A stretch of DNA of 64,000 nucleotides from Prevotella sp. (GTDB lineage: Bacteria > Bacteroidota > Bacteroidia > Bacteroidales > Bacteroidaceae). A model generated the notes under the pieces. It ran no database searches. It was not told where the DNA came from and saw nothing but the letters and a program-made list of their open reading frames with translations. Location: contig JALCDQ010000001.1 of assembly GCA_022641735.1 (NCBI GenBank), positions 248,001-312,000 on the forward strand. The letters run 5' to 3'. Made by a program: the position numbers and the translations under genes. Below, piece by piece: positions 35,101 through 43,178 of the stretch (the stretch's first letter is position 1; each line of letters begins with the position of its first letter).

Positions 35101-35323
35101 TTCCCGGGACACCATTGAGCGCCTGTTCCAAAGGTATAACGACAGATTTTATCAGCAATTCATTGTTTGCGCCCGGATAATTAGCTACCACATTCACCTT
35201 TGGAGGAGAGATGGATGGGTATTGAGTAATCGGCAAACTGAAGAGTGACAATATGCCAATAAACACGATAACAAGAGAGACGACGATGGAAAGAACCGGT
35301 CGACGGATAAACATCTTGAACAT
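32144..35323 (-). CDS. RND efflux permease, hydrophobe/amphiphile type (AcrB-like)
   Basis: A 1059-residue inner-membrane proton-driven transporter with the twelve-segment RND layout. It starts MFKMFIRRPVLSIVVSLVIV, and typical HAE1 motifs include YPGANNELLIKSVVIPLEQALNGV and VQNRVSAATNKLP, split over the first 120 residues. In membrane segment 4 the usual Asp-Asp pair is Asp-Asn (D408-N409 in AIGIVVDNAIVV). The segment 10 Lys is kept in LLGKNAVLMVEYS. It pumps amphiphilic compounds from the periplasm through the channel encoded downstream. Substrates cannot be told from sequence. It lies 2 bases after the adaptor gene. Confidence 0.93.
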   Translation of the reverse strand: MFKMFIRRPVLSIVVSLVIVFIGILSLFSLPITQYPSISPPKVNVVANYPGANNELLIKSVVIPLEQALNGVPGMKYIESDAGNDGEGEINVVFKLGTDPNVDAINVQNRVSAATNKLPAAVVREGVKISREEPNILMYINLYSDDPKADQKFLFNYADINISPELQRVDGVGDLDILGTRNYAMRVWLKPDKLTAYNLSAEDVNQALEEQSIEASPGKLGESSGKRPESFEYVLKYPGRYTTPEEYGNIILKSNVNGQFVRLKDVADIDFGSEMYDIYSTLNGHPSAAITLKQAYGSNARDVIQNVKKTMTQLQKDMPKGMHYEVSYDISRFLDASINKVVHTLIEAFFLVGIVVFIFLGDWRSSIIPCLAVPVSLIGSLAVMLAFGITLNMISLFALVMAIGIVVDNAIVVIEAVNVKMTDEHLPPLEATQAAMKEISGAIVAITLVMAAVFIPVAFMGGPEGMFYRQFSITMASSIILSGFVALTLTPALCALILTKEQENHVKKSWLHRLLDKFNSGFNKSIGGYRKVLERTVSSKLVTLPLLLILCAIAFFVNNTVPSGFIPEEDQGMIYAVIETPPGSTIERTNKVAHELLNIAEKEDGVESVSSLAGYEILSEGTSANSGSCLINLKPWKDRKHSAKEMIDDLEKKCQTIADADIEFFQPPSIPGYGAASGFELRLLDKTGNNDYHQMEKVSKDFVKALNKCPEIGSAFTFYSASYPQYMLRLNNDIAEQKGVTIGSAMDNLSTMIGSDYETGFIRFGKPYKVIVQASPQYRAFPESLLGLTVKNDKGDMVPYSDFMQLQKVYGMSEITRHNLYNSAEVTGSPAPGYSSGQAIKAIEQVAEKNLPHGFGYDWAGISKDEVDQGNQAILIFLVCLIFVYLILSAQYENFLLPLPIITYLPAGICGAFIFLKLMGLENNIYAQVAMVMLIGLLGKNAVLMVEYSVQRRNLGMNIRQAAIEGAIARFRPILMTSFAFIAGLLPLVVATGAGAIGNRTIGNAAVGGMLFGTFFGLILIPGLYYIFGTMAEKVKMVKYQRDKPLTEKKDLKYKKDEK

Positions 35324-35325
35324 AA

Positions 35326-36405
35326 TCAGTTGGCATTAAGTTTTACAGACTGAAGGGCCTTTGATGGATTCTCATAGCGGAAAGAAACTCTTTCCCCGTC
35401 ATTTACCTTATCTACCCCATCAATCAGGAATTTATCGCTCTGTGATAAGCCACTCGAAACGATATAGACATTCTGCTTATCAAAGGCCACTTTGATGGGA
35501 CGGGCATGCACATAACCGCGCGCATCGACCACAAATACATATTTTTGGTCCTGCACTTCATAAGTGGCTTGCTGAGGAATAACCATTGCATTCCTCACTG
35601 GAATATTCATTCTGACCGTTCCGGTCTCGCCATTTCGCAGGATATTACCCGCATTGAAGAACTTCGCCCGAAAAGCTATATTGCCCGTACTATTGTCAAA
35701 CTCGCCCTCAACATTCTGCAGATAGCCCTGTGCACCGAAGTTGGTTCCATTGGCCAAAATCAATGTCAGCGGGAGCTTATTCCGTTCAGCGGCATGCTGT
35801 TGATAATCCAAATACTCAGATTCAGACACGTTAAAATAGACATACATATTGCTATTGTCAGAAAGACTAGAAAGCAAGTCGCCCTCTTGAATCATGCTTC
35901 CTTTCTTATTGGGGATTCTGCCGATGATGCCGGAGAAGGGTGCACGCACGATGGAGAGCTGCTTATGAAGTCGGGCAAGATGATAATCTGCCATCGCCGA
36001 ATTCAACTTTGCCACCGCCATTTTGCGTGCATTCTTAGATACAATATTGTTGGAAGCCAGCGTGGAAGTATTTTGCAAGTCGATGCGGGCTTGCTCTGCT
36101 TCTGCTTTCGACTTCTCCAGCTCCTCTTGAGTACCCATTACGGCAATGCGGAAAAGGGGTTGCCCGGCCTTCACCATCTGTCCTTCATCCACATAAATAT
36201 CCTCCAAGATGCCCCCTTGTTGGGCTCTTAGCTCGATATTCTTCTGCGATTGAATATTGCCGACATAATCTTTTGAGACAGAGACATCTGTCACTTCGGG
36301 AGTCGTTACTGTGTAAACCGTTGAAACTTTGTTATCCTTTGCTGATTTACAACTTGTTGCCATGACCATAATACCCACAGCAAACACAAGCATTTGCTTA
36401 TTCAT
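35326..36405 (-). CDS. RND periplasmic adaptor (AcrA/MexA-like membrane fusion protein)
   Basis: A 359-residue lipoprotein with lipobox MATSC (Cys19). Domains in order are a beta-barrel strand and biotinyl-lipoyl half-motif (about 45-85, ELRAQQGGILEDIYVDEGQMVKAGQPLFRI), an alpha-hairpin (about 90-150), the second lipoyl half (IVRAPFSGIIGRIPNKKGSMIQEGDLL, broken over 155-185), the beta-barrel and the membrane-proximal domain. It links the permease to the outer-membrane channel in the periplasm. First gene of the efflux operon, preceded by a clear promoter and, further upstream, by the second copy of the 118-base repeat. Confidence 0.92.
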   Translation of the reverse strand: MNKQMLVFAVGIMVMATSCKSAKDNKVSTVYTVTTPEVTDVSVSKDYVGNIQSQKNIELRAQQGGILEDIYVDEGQMVKAGQPLFRIAVMGTQEELEKSKAEAEQARIDLQNTSTLASNNIVSKNARKMAVAKLNSAMADYHLARLHKQLSIVRAPFSGIIGRIPNKKGSMIQEGDLLSSLSDNSNMYVYFNVSESEYLDYQQHAAERNKLPLTLILANGTNFGAQGYLQNVEGEFDNSTGNIAFRAKFFNAGNILRNGETGTVRMNIPVRNAMVIPQQATYEVQDQKYVFVVDARGYVHARPIKVAFDKQNVYIVSSGLSQSDKFLIDGVDKVNDGERVSFRYENPSKALQSVKLNAN

Positions 36406-36434
36406 ATTTTCTCGAGATAAATAAATTTTGCCTG

Positions 36435-36467
36435 CAAAGGTACAGTTTTCGAGAAGATACGAACAAC
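36435..36467 (-). promoter_or_regulatory. Promoter of the efflux operon
   Basis: TTG (-33, about 36464-36466) and TACCTTTG (-7, 36435-36442) on the minus strand, about 20 bases apart. The leader to the ATG is about 25 bases. Confidence 0.65.
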
Positions 36468-36530
36468 AAAAGCAATTAGAAGACTTTCAGATGAGATTAA
36501 TTTTTTCTAATCTTTCAGACTCCTCTTTAC

Positions 36531-36554
36531 CCTCGTTTTGAGTGCAAAACGAGG
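36531..36554. promoter_or_regulatory. Perfect hairpin or operator upstream of the efflux promoter
   Basis: CCTCGTTTT, loop GAGTGC and AAAACGAGG form a perfect 9-base inverted repeat about 65 bases upstream of the efflux -33 element. No T run follows on either strand, so it is less likely to be a terminator than a protein-binding site. Inference only. Confidence 0.35.
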
Positions 36555-36597
36555 TATTAAGTGACAGAAAAAACAAATAAATGCACCCTTAAAAACT

Positions 36598-36716
36598 GTC
36601 CCCATGATTTTAGAAAGCCATGGGGACATTTTGTCCGGACCGTTCGGACAAACTGTCCGGATGATTGGGACAAACTGTCCGAACGGCCCGGACAAACCTG
36701 GAAAGCCGTCTTTTAC
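36598..36716 (+). repeat. 119-base palindromic repeat, copy 2 (array 4)
   Basis: Nearly identical to 28571-28688 and in the same orientation. GTCC motifs lie at 36633, 36655 and 36677, exactly 22 apart. The first hairpin here is longer (GTCCCCATG/CATGGGGAC), and the match between units one and three is better than in copy 1. It lies 11 bases after the stop of the uridine kinase gene. Confidence 0.9.
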
Positions 36717-36727
36717 ATTCTGATGTT

Positions 36728-37366
36728 TTATTTTTCAGGAGGGACGATGCCTTCGATGTATTTGCAAAGGATGGCAATGCCCTTCGCATTCTCTCCTCCT
36801 TGCGGAATAATGAGGTCAGCATAACGCTTGGTAGGCTCGATGAACTGCTCGTGCATAGGCTTCAAAACGGAGAGATAACGGTTGACAACCATGGAGACGG
36901 TACGCCCTCTATCGATGGTATCGCGCTGTATATTGCGGATAAGACGCTCGTCAGAATCACAATCCACGAATATCTTCAAATCCATCATGTCACGCAGTTT
37001 CTTGTTGATAAGGGTCATGATGCCCTCGATGATGATGACCGGTTTCGGCTCTACATGGATGGTTTCGGGGAGTCGGTTGCTGAGAATATAAGAATAGGTA
37101 GGCTGCTCGATGGGGTTGCCCAATCGCAATTCGTTGATTTGCTTGATAAGCAACTTCCAGTCGAAAGCGTCCGGATGGTCGAAATTGATGGCCTTCCGCT
37201 CCTCGTCAGTGAGGTCGGTTGTGTCGTTATAATAGGAATCCAAGGGCACAACTGCTACATAATGAGGAGGCAGACTCTTGACGATTTTCTGCACAACAGT
37301 GGTCTTCCCTGACCCTGTTCCGCCTGCTATACCTATGATAGTGATATGGTCTTCTGTATCATTCAT
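36728..37366 (-). CDS. udk: Uridine kinase
   Basis: A 212-residue uridine/cytidine kinase that phosphorylates salvaged nucleosides with ATP or GTP in the cytoplasm. P-loop GGTGSGKT at residues 15-22, VVPLDSYYND (39-48), FDHPDAFDW (62-70) and IIEGIMTL (112-119) match the family. Length is normal. It follows a UDG-family gene by 13 bases, which in turn follows an exported nuclease gene by 29 bases, all on the minus strand. Nucleic-acid breakdown and nucleoside salvage may therefore be transcribed together. No separate promoter is visible. Confidence 0.93.
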   Translation of the reverse strand: MNDTEDHITIIGIAGGTGSGKTTVVQKIVKSLPPHYVAVVPLDSYYNDTTDLTDEERKAINFDHPDAFDWKLLIKQINELRLGNPIEQPTYSYILSNRLPETIHVEPKPVIIIEGIMTLINKKLRDMMDLKIFVDCDSDERLIRNIQRDTIDRGRTVSMVVNRYLSVLKPMHEQFIEPTKRYADLIIPQGGENAKGIAILCKYIEGIVPPEK

Positions 37367-37379
37367 TATTTTATGTCAT

Positions 37380-37976
37380 TTAAAAGATTTCTTCAAACAT
37401 CGGGCGATATATCTCCGCCTTTTGCTCCAAACGCATGGGATAGGCCCTCGAACTGCTTGGTTGTCGATAAAGGCGCAACTTCCGGTCCTCAAAAGAAAAC
37501 TCCACATAAGAGCCCATCAATGGCGTTTCATGGATACCGAAATGGTCGGAGAAAACCTGGGTAGCTAATTGTCCAGCCGTAAGCACTGCCTTGCAATCAG
37601 GCAATGCGCGCAACATAGCGTCAAGGTCGGCAGGCTCCACTATCTCCAAATCTTTATCTGAAGCCGTCCCTTTGGTGCGACGGATGCGCAAGGCGGTATC
37701 GAATATGGCGATTCCCTTTTCCCGCATAAAGGCCTGAAGGTCAGCAAGGTGGAAGGTCTTGGCAGCCTCATCCACGAAATGGAGCTTATCCCCAAAGAAC
37801 AGCAAACCAAAGATGCGCCACATGTCATTCTGATAATTCGGATAATACCACCGCATACTCCAGCGCTTAGGGGCAGGAGGAAACGTGCCGAGCATCAGCA
37901 ATCGCGCATTTGGAGGCAAAAAAGGCTCAAACGGATGACGTTCCGTTTCCATATCCATCGTTGTTTCCTTAACCAT
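37380..37976 (-). CDS. Uracil-DNA glycosylase family protein (Mug-like)
   Basis: A 198-residue protein of the UDG superfamily. The N-terminal part has LLMLGTFPPAPKRWS (about 26-40), corresponding to the GxxPG-type motif A with the water-activating or binding loop. WYYPNYQNDMWRIFG and a late loop PSSSRAYPM (motif B position, about 173-181) agree with Mug-like or uncharacterised UDG groups. It may remove uracil or mispaired thymine from DNA. The start could be at the first ATG or at the internal ATG seven codons later. It sits between the EEP nuclease and udk genes. Confidence 0.75.
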   Translation of the reverse strand: MVKETTMDMETERHPFEPFLPPNARLLMLGTFPPAPKRWSMRWYYPNYQNDMWRIFGLLFFGDKLHFVDEAAKTFHLADLQAFMREKGIAIFDTALRIRRTKGTASDKDLEIVEPADLDAMLRALPDCKAVLTAGQLATQVFSDHFGIHETPLMGSYVEFSFEDRKLRLYRQPSSSRAYPMRLEQKAEIYRPMFEEIF

Positions 37977-38005
37977 TTATGCCTCCTAATTAAGATTCAA
38001 GAAGC

Positions 38006-39055
38006 TCACTGTTTCTGCTCCTTTACTAAATATACGACAACCGGCAAGTGGTCGGAATAGCCGTCAAGCCACACTCCACCACCAGTAGTACGCTTCGGTG
38101 TACCCTTGTAATTGCCTTCCGTCTGGAAGAGATAATCACGCCGGAATATCTGATTTTTCCAGAATTTCAAAGTCGAATAGTTACGTTCACCTTTCTTATT
38201 AAGGAGGTTTGGCGTCATCACTATCTGGTCAAAGAGGTTCCAAGAGCCTTGATAAGACAAGGTGCCGGTGCCCTCTTTCGTCAATACATTATACCAAGGG
38301 TTATACATATCGCCAGGTCCCACCATGTCAACTTCCTCCTTGGCGCTCAATGCCTCATGCATACTCTTATCGGTAGGGTCATCATTCATATCACCCATCA
38401 CAAAGATTTTGCACTCGGGATTCTGCCTTAAGAGGCTGTCTTTCAAGGCTTTCACCTGTCGACCACCGGACTCCCGATAGAAAGAACCACTGAAACGACT
38501 GGGCAAATGGCACACTATCACCTTCACATCCTCACCTGCCAACGTGCCGGAAACCGTCAGGAAACCTCTCGTTTTGAAGGCGCTGTCCTTGGCTAACTCC
38601 TGTACATAAGGATAAAGATGCACATCCTTCACCGTAAAAAGCGAAGGATTGTAAATCAAGGCACAATCAATGCCACGACGGTCAGGACCTTCGATATGGC
38701 AAAACTTAAATCCACGGGCTTTCAAAGACTCTTGATTGCAAAGGTCGGTGAGCACTTTGTCATTCTCCACCTCACTCATTCCGATAAAGGCGCAGCCAAC
38801 ATTTGGCAGCACATCCGTGCCCATATCCGCGAGCACCTTTGCCATATTGTGGAGTTTATGGGAGTATTTGAAACCGTCCCAATGGTAGCTTCCATTAGGC
38901 AGAAAATCATAATCATTCTTGCCAACATCATGACAAGTGTCGAATAAATTCTCTTGATTGTAGAACCCAACGGCATATACCGAAAACTTCTTTTGAGCTG
39001 ATGCCGAGAGACAAACCATTGTCAGCAAGGCTAAAAGTAACAAATGTTTCTTCAT
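38006..39055 (-). CDS. Exported endonuclease/exonuclease/phosphatase (EEP) family protein
   Basis: A 349-residue protein with signal peptide 1-20 (cleavage after ASA) and an EEP (DNase I-like) domain. Catalytic motifs seen are YNQENLFDT (Asn), FIGMSEVEN (metal Glu), DRRGIDCALIY (Arg/Asp), VMGDMNDDPTD (GDxN) and YSDHLPVVVYL (Asp-His). Bacteroidetes homologues are often extracellular or periplasmic nucleases. It is divergent from the TonB receptor gene and upstream of the UDG and udk genes on the same strand. Phosphatase activity on another substrate is possible, but the surrounding genes favour a nuclease. Confidence 0.85.
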   Translation of the reverse strand: MKKHLLLLALLTMVCLSASAQKKFSVYAVGFYNQENLFDTCHDVGKNDYDFLPNGSYHWDGFKYSHKLHNMAKVLADMGTDVLPNVGCAFIGMSEVENDKVLTDLCNQESLKARGFKFCHIEGPDRRGIDCALIYNPSLFTVKDVHLYPYVQELAKDSAFKTRGFLTVSGTLAGEDVKVIVCHLPSRFSGSFYRESGGRQVKALKDSLLRQNPECKIFVMGDMNDDPTDKSMHEALSAKEEVDMVGPGDMYNPWYNVLTKEGTGTLSYQGSWNLFDQIVMTPNLLNKKGERNYSTLKFWKNQIFRRDYLFQTEGNYKGTPKRTTGGGVWLDGYSDHLPVVVYLVKEQKQ

Positions 39056-39081
39056 TGAATTTTGATTTTATGGTGCAAATA

Positions 39082-39097
39082 TCGGAATTAATTCCGA
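39082..39097. promoter_or_regulatory. 16-base perfect palindrome between the EEP nuclease and TonB receptor genes
   Basis: TCGGAATTAATTCCGA is perfectly symmetric and lies next to the TATTTGC element of the minus-strand gene. Its place between divergent genes makes it a candidate operator for both. Confidence 0.45.
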
Positions 39098-39158
39098 ATA
39101 AATAGAATATTTCATGAAAATTTAATCAAAAATCCTTTCGTTTTTAAAATTTATTTTG

Positions 39159-39166
39159 TTACTTTG
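39159..39166 (+). promoter_or_regulatory. Candidate -7 element of the TonB receptor operon
   Basis: TTACTTTG differs from TAnnTTTG at one position and is followed by GCACC, as in several other promoters of the window. It excludes the longer start at 39164. Confidence 0.45.
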
Positions 39167-39205
39167 CACCATAAATATAATTTTTATAAAAATAATACAT
39201 CAACT

Positions 39206-41752
39206 ATGCAAAACAAGCTGAAATTAGCAGTGATAGTTTTTTTCTATTCACCTTTGGCTTTTGCCCAGAACACTCAAACTGAGGGACAGGCAGCCAAACA
39301 GATGGATGAAACGGCTTTCACATTCACTGAAGCACAGCTGGGAGAAGATGATGACATGTCGCAAAATGTGACAATTCTGAATTCAAACACCAACGTTTAT
39401 GCTTCAGAAGTGGGATACCTGTTTTCTCCGGTAAGATTCCGTTACCGCGCATTCAACCAGAAGTACAATGGCGTCTATATTAATGGAACGCCCATGAACG
39501 ACATGGAATCAGGACAATTCCGCTATTCTTTAGTTGGAGGACTCAACCAACAAACCAAGAGTGTAGATTTTTCTCTGCCTTTTGAAAGTAGTAATTTTGC
39601 CATGACAGATATGGCCGGAAGCAACAATTATAATTTCCGTGCAGGCTCAATGGCTGCCGGGCATCGTTTCTCTCTGGCTGCTGCTAACCGCAACTACACG
39701 CTTCGTGGCATGTATAGTTACGCTTCCGGCTTCAACAGCAAGGGATGGGCTATCGCAGCAAACCTTACTTATCGCTGGGCTAACAAAGGATATGTAGAGG
39801 GTACATTCTATAATTCTCTCTCCTACTACTTCGGTGTGCAGAAGAAATGGAACAATGGTCACAGTCTCTCATTCTCTACTTGGGGTAACCCTACAGAACG
39901 CTCTACTCAAGGCGCTTCTACAGATGAAGCTTACTGGCTGGCCAATGATTATTACTACAATCCTTATTGGGGCTATCAGAATGGACACAAACGCAACTCT
40001 CGCGTAGTGAACGACTTCGCTCCTTCTGCCCTTTTCACATGGGATTGGGACATCAATGACAACACCAAGCTCACCACTACTCTCTTCGGCACTTATAGCA
40101 TGTATAAGAGTACTAAGTTGAACTATAGCAACTCTGAAAACCCACAACCAGACTATTGGAAGAATCTTCCAAGCAGCTATTATGACGTATGGGGTGGCAC
40201 GAATGATGATGCCGCTTATGGTCAGTGGAAAGCTTCTTATGACTATTGGACAGGCTCTAAGGCTAATCGCCAAATCAACTGGGACCGCTTGTATTGGGCT
40301 AACAAACAGGCTGGACTAAACGGTAATGATGCTCTTTACTTTGTACAGGCTAAGCATAGCGATAATATGATGCTCAACCTGGCCTCTACCTTGAATAAAA
40401 ACATCGGAAAGAACAAGAACTGGAACTTAGGTTTCGTGCTCGGACAGAACAAAGGCCGCCACTATCAGACAATGGATGACCTGCTCGGTGCAAGCTCCTA
40501 CCATAATATAAATACGTATGCAGTAGGTCAATATGCCTCTACAAGTGATGCCATTCAATATGACCTGAACACGATGGGACCAAACCGTACCGGCAAGCTC
40601 GTTTATGAAGGCGACAAATTCGGTTATGATTATGACCTCATGGTAAGACGTGCTATGGGTTGGACAAGCTATACTGAAGCGCTGAACTTCATGCGTTACA
40701 CCGTTGCTGCCAAGTTAGGATATGACAATATGTTCCGCAAAGGCCACATGCGCAATGGCATGTTTGCTGACAATTCATTTGGAAAGAGCAAGCATGCAGA
40801 CTTCGTTTCCGGCGGTTTCAAAGTCAGCACAGTCTTCGCTTTAGCTCCAGCTCACACCGTATCATTAGGCGTTGGCTATGAGCATCGTGCACCTCAAATT
40901 AACACAGCTTTTGTTTCTCCGGAAATGAATAACAACTTTGTTGACAATCTTAAGAATGAACGTGTGTTCAGCAGTGAGATTGGTTATCAGTACAATGGCT
41001 CTTGGTTGCACCTCAACCTCAGCGGTTTCTATAGCCGTATGACAAATGTAACAGAGTGGCAGAACTTCTTCTTCGATGATGTAAACTCATTCACCTATGT
41101 TTCAATGACCAACATCAAGAAACATTACTATGGTGCTGAGCTCGGCATGAAGGTGAAACTCGCATCCTTCCTCGATTTGAAAGCATTAGGTACTATCAGT
41201 GATGCCAAATACATCAATAATGCTAACGTCACTTATATGAACTCTACTTCAGCCGTGATGACGCAAGATATCGTAATGAATAAGGATATGCGCGAGGCTG
41301 GAACACCGCTTACAGCAGCAAGTGCAGGACTTAGTTTCCATCAGGGTGGATGGTATATCGACCTGAATGCCAACTATTATGACCGCATCTACCTCTCTTA
41401 TTCGCCAAGCTACCGTTATCAAGGTACACTCACAACCATGAAGAGTGTTGACAATGAAGGCAACTTCATCGTTCCTGACCAAGCAAAAGGCCACGGAGGC
41501 TGGATGGTTGATGGAAGCATCGGCAAGAGCATTCGTCTTAGCAAAGGCAGCCTGAACTTCAACCTCATGGTTTCCAATATCCTGAACAATCAGACTATTG
41601 TGACCGGTGGATATGAGCAGAGCCGCAGCGACTATACTGTTACTTCTGACGGCACTTACAGCAAAGAGCGTGTTTATAAGTTCAGCAAGAACCCAAAGAA
41701 GTATTACGCATTCGGAACTAACGGTATGTTCCAGATTTCTTACAGATTCTAA
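39206..41752 (+). CDS. TonB-dependent outer membrane receptor
   Basis: An 848-residue receptor. The start at 39206 gives a signal peptide (MQNKLKLAVIVFFYSPLAFAQ); the longer frame begins at the -7 element. The plug region is about residues 40-150 (VTILNSNTNVYASEVGYLFSPV, broken across the domain; YNGVYINGTPMNDMESGQF). The barrel is rich in Tyr, Trp and Asn with the usual C-terminal Phe (YRF). It lacks the N-terminal carboxypeptidase-like domain of SusC. No SusD gene follows; two OB-fold lipoproteins do. The neighbours include two exported nucleases, so nucleotides, DNA fragments or a metal linked to them are candidate substrates. Confidence 0.85.
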   Translation: MQNKLKLAVIVFFYSPLAFAQNTQTEGQAAKQMDETAFTFTEAQLGEDDDMSQNVTILNSNTNVYASEVGYLFSPVRFRYRAFNQKYNGVYINGTPMNDMESGQFRYSLVGGLNQQTKSVDFSLPFESSNFAMTDMAGSNNYNFRAGSMAAGHRFSLAAANRNYTLRGMYSYASGFNSKGWAIAANLTYRWANKGYVEGTFYNSLSYYFGVQKKWNNGHSLSFSTWGNPTERSTQGASTDEAYWLANDYYYNPYWGYQNGHKRNSRVVNDFAPSALFTWDWDINDNTKLTTTLFGTYSMYKSTKLNYSNSENPQPDYWKNLPSSYYDVWGGTNDDAAYGQWKASYDYWTGSKANRQINWDRLYWANKQAGLNGNDALYFVQAKHSDNMMLNLASTLNKNIGKNKNWNLGFVLGQNKGRHYQTMDDLLGASSYHNINTYAVGQYASTSDAIQYDLNTMGPNRTGKLVYEGDKFGYDYDLMVRRAMGWTSYTEALNFMRYTVAAKLGYDNMFRKGHMRNGMFADNSFGKSKHADFVSGGFKVSTVFALAPAHTVSLGVGYEHRAPQINTAFVSPEMNNNFVDNLKNERVFSSEIGYQYNGSWLHLNLSGFYSRMTNVTEWQNFFFDDVNSFTYVSMTNIKKHYYGAELGMKVKLASFLDLKALGTISDAKYINNANVTYMNSTSAVMTQDIVMNKDMREAGTPLTAASAGLSFHQGGWYIDLNANYYDRIYLSYSPSYRYQGTLTTMKSVDNEGNFIVPDQAKGHGGWMVDGSIGKSIRLSKGSLNFNLMVSNILNNQTIVTGGYEQSRSDYTVTSDGTYSKERVYKFSKNPKKYYAFGTNGMFQISYRF

Positions 41753-41766
41753 AGCATAACAAAGTC

Positions 41767-43146
41767 ATGAAAGAATTAAAATATATCATCATAACAACGG
41801 CCCTCGTGCTCTTTGCTTCTTGTATGGGCAAAGACTATGCGGAGCCCAATCTTGATCCAGAAGCTTCCCCTTATGGGAATAATGAGATCACGACAGACAG
41901 TTTGCTTACGATTAAGCAATTGAAGAACATCGCTCTCTATAAGCAGGTGGTTGCCAACAGTGCCAACAAGGGTGCTGTCAATACCTATGCAGAAATCGAT
42001 AAAGGATATAAAATCAAGGGTGTCGTCACTGGTAACGATATTCAAGGCAATCTCTATCAAGAGGTTTCTCTGCAGGATTCCACAGGCGCTATCCTCGTTT
42101 GTGTTGCTGCAAGCGGCATCTATGGTTATCTCCCTGTAGGACAGGAAGTACTCATCGACTGTAAGGGCCTTATCATTGGTGGATATGGCGCACAAGCAGA
42201 ATTAGGAGGACTTTATATCAACTCTACTACGGGCGTTAAGTCTGTAGGCCGTATGGATCGCTATACTTGGCAGAAGCATTTCAAACTTATAGGAAGTGCT
42301 GATGCATCAAAAGCTGAAGCTTTGAAGACTGACTTTGATTTGAATTCAGCTACAAGTGAAAGCTATCTGGAAGAAAATGCAGGAAAACTGATGACCATCA
42401 AGCGAGTAGTATTCCGTGATGCCAATGGCAAGAATGTCTATGCTCCTAATGATGGAAGTGCAGACTTGGTAGCCAATTGCGTAAACCGACAAATCAAACA
42501 GTATAACAGTACTACAACAATCAGCAGCAATGAAATCGTTGTCCGCACCAGTACTTATGCTGACTTTGCAAACAATGTACTGCCAGGTGATACCATTAAT
42601 ATTACGGGTATCTTCACCCGCTATCGTGATACATGGCAGATATTGATGCGTACAGCTGATGATATCTCTAAGGCTCAGTTGGCTTACTTCTCTGAACCTT
42701 TCGATACTGGTATGGGTGACTTTACCATTGAAAACGTCAAGGCTTTGCCAAGTGGACTCAATCATGTTTGGGCTTGGGCAAGTTCTGCTTATGGAATGAA
42801 AGCCTCTGCTTATGTATCAGGCACAAGCTATGAGACCTCATCAAGACTGAAATCTCCTGCTATCAACTTGAGTTCTGCCAAAGCAGCAACATTACATTTC
42901 ATGCAAGTAGCGAGATACTTCAGCAATGCAGCTACAGAGCTGAAGGTTCAAGTATCTACAGACGGTACCACATGGAAAGACCTTACCATATCAGGATATC
43001 CTGACGGAGCGTCTTGGGACTTCCTTGCTACCACAGCAGACCTTAGTGCTTATTGTGGAAAGAAGACCGTATATATCGGCTTCTTATATAACAGTACATC
43101 ATCAACTGCTGCAACATGGGAAATCAAAAATGTAACAGTAGAATAA
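41767..43146 (+). CDS. DUF5689 OB-fold lipoprotein with C-terminal jelly-roll-like module
   Basis: A 459-residue lipoprotein (lipobox FASC, Cys19). Residues about 45-295 match the DUF5689 type with two OB-like folds (YKIKGVVTGNDIQGNLYQEVSL-like strands; then FTRYRDTWQILMRTADD). Residues about 305-459 form a choice-of-anchor-like beta module (ATLHFMQVARYFSNAATELK and AATWEIKNVTVE). The last module is duplicated in the next protein. OB folds of this kind occur in extracellular nucleases such as YhcR relatives. It lies 14 bases after the TonB receptor gene and probably sits on the cell surface. Confidence 0.8.
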   Translation: MKELKYIIITTALVLFASCMGKDYAEPNLDPEASPYGNNEITTDSLLTIKQLKNIALYKQVVANSANKGAVNTYAEIDKGYKIKGVVTGNDIQGNLYQEVSLQDSTGAILVCVAASGIYGYLPVGQEVLIDCKGLIIGGYGAQAELGGLYINSTTGVKSVGRMDRYTWQKHFKLIGSADASKAEALKTDFDLNSATSESYLEENAGKLMTIKRVVFRDANGKNVYAPNDGSADLVANCVNRQIKQYNSTTTISSNEIVVRTSTYADFANNVLPGDTINITGIFTRYRDTWQILMRTADDISKAQLAYFSEPFDTGMGDFTIENVKALPSGLNHVWAWASSAYGMKASAYVSGTSYETSSRLKSPAINLSSAKAATLHFMQVARYFSNAATELKVQVSTDGTTWKDLTISGYPDGASWDFLATTADLSAYCGKKTVYIGFLYNSTSSTAATWEIKNVTVE

Positions 43147-43178
43147 AATTAACAATAAAGAAAAAAAACGATATAAAT

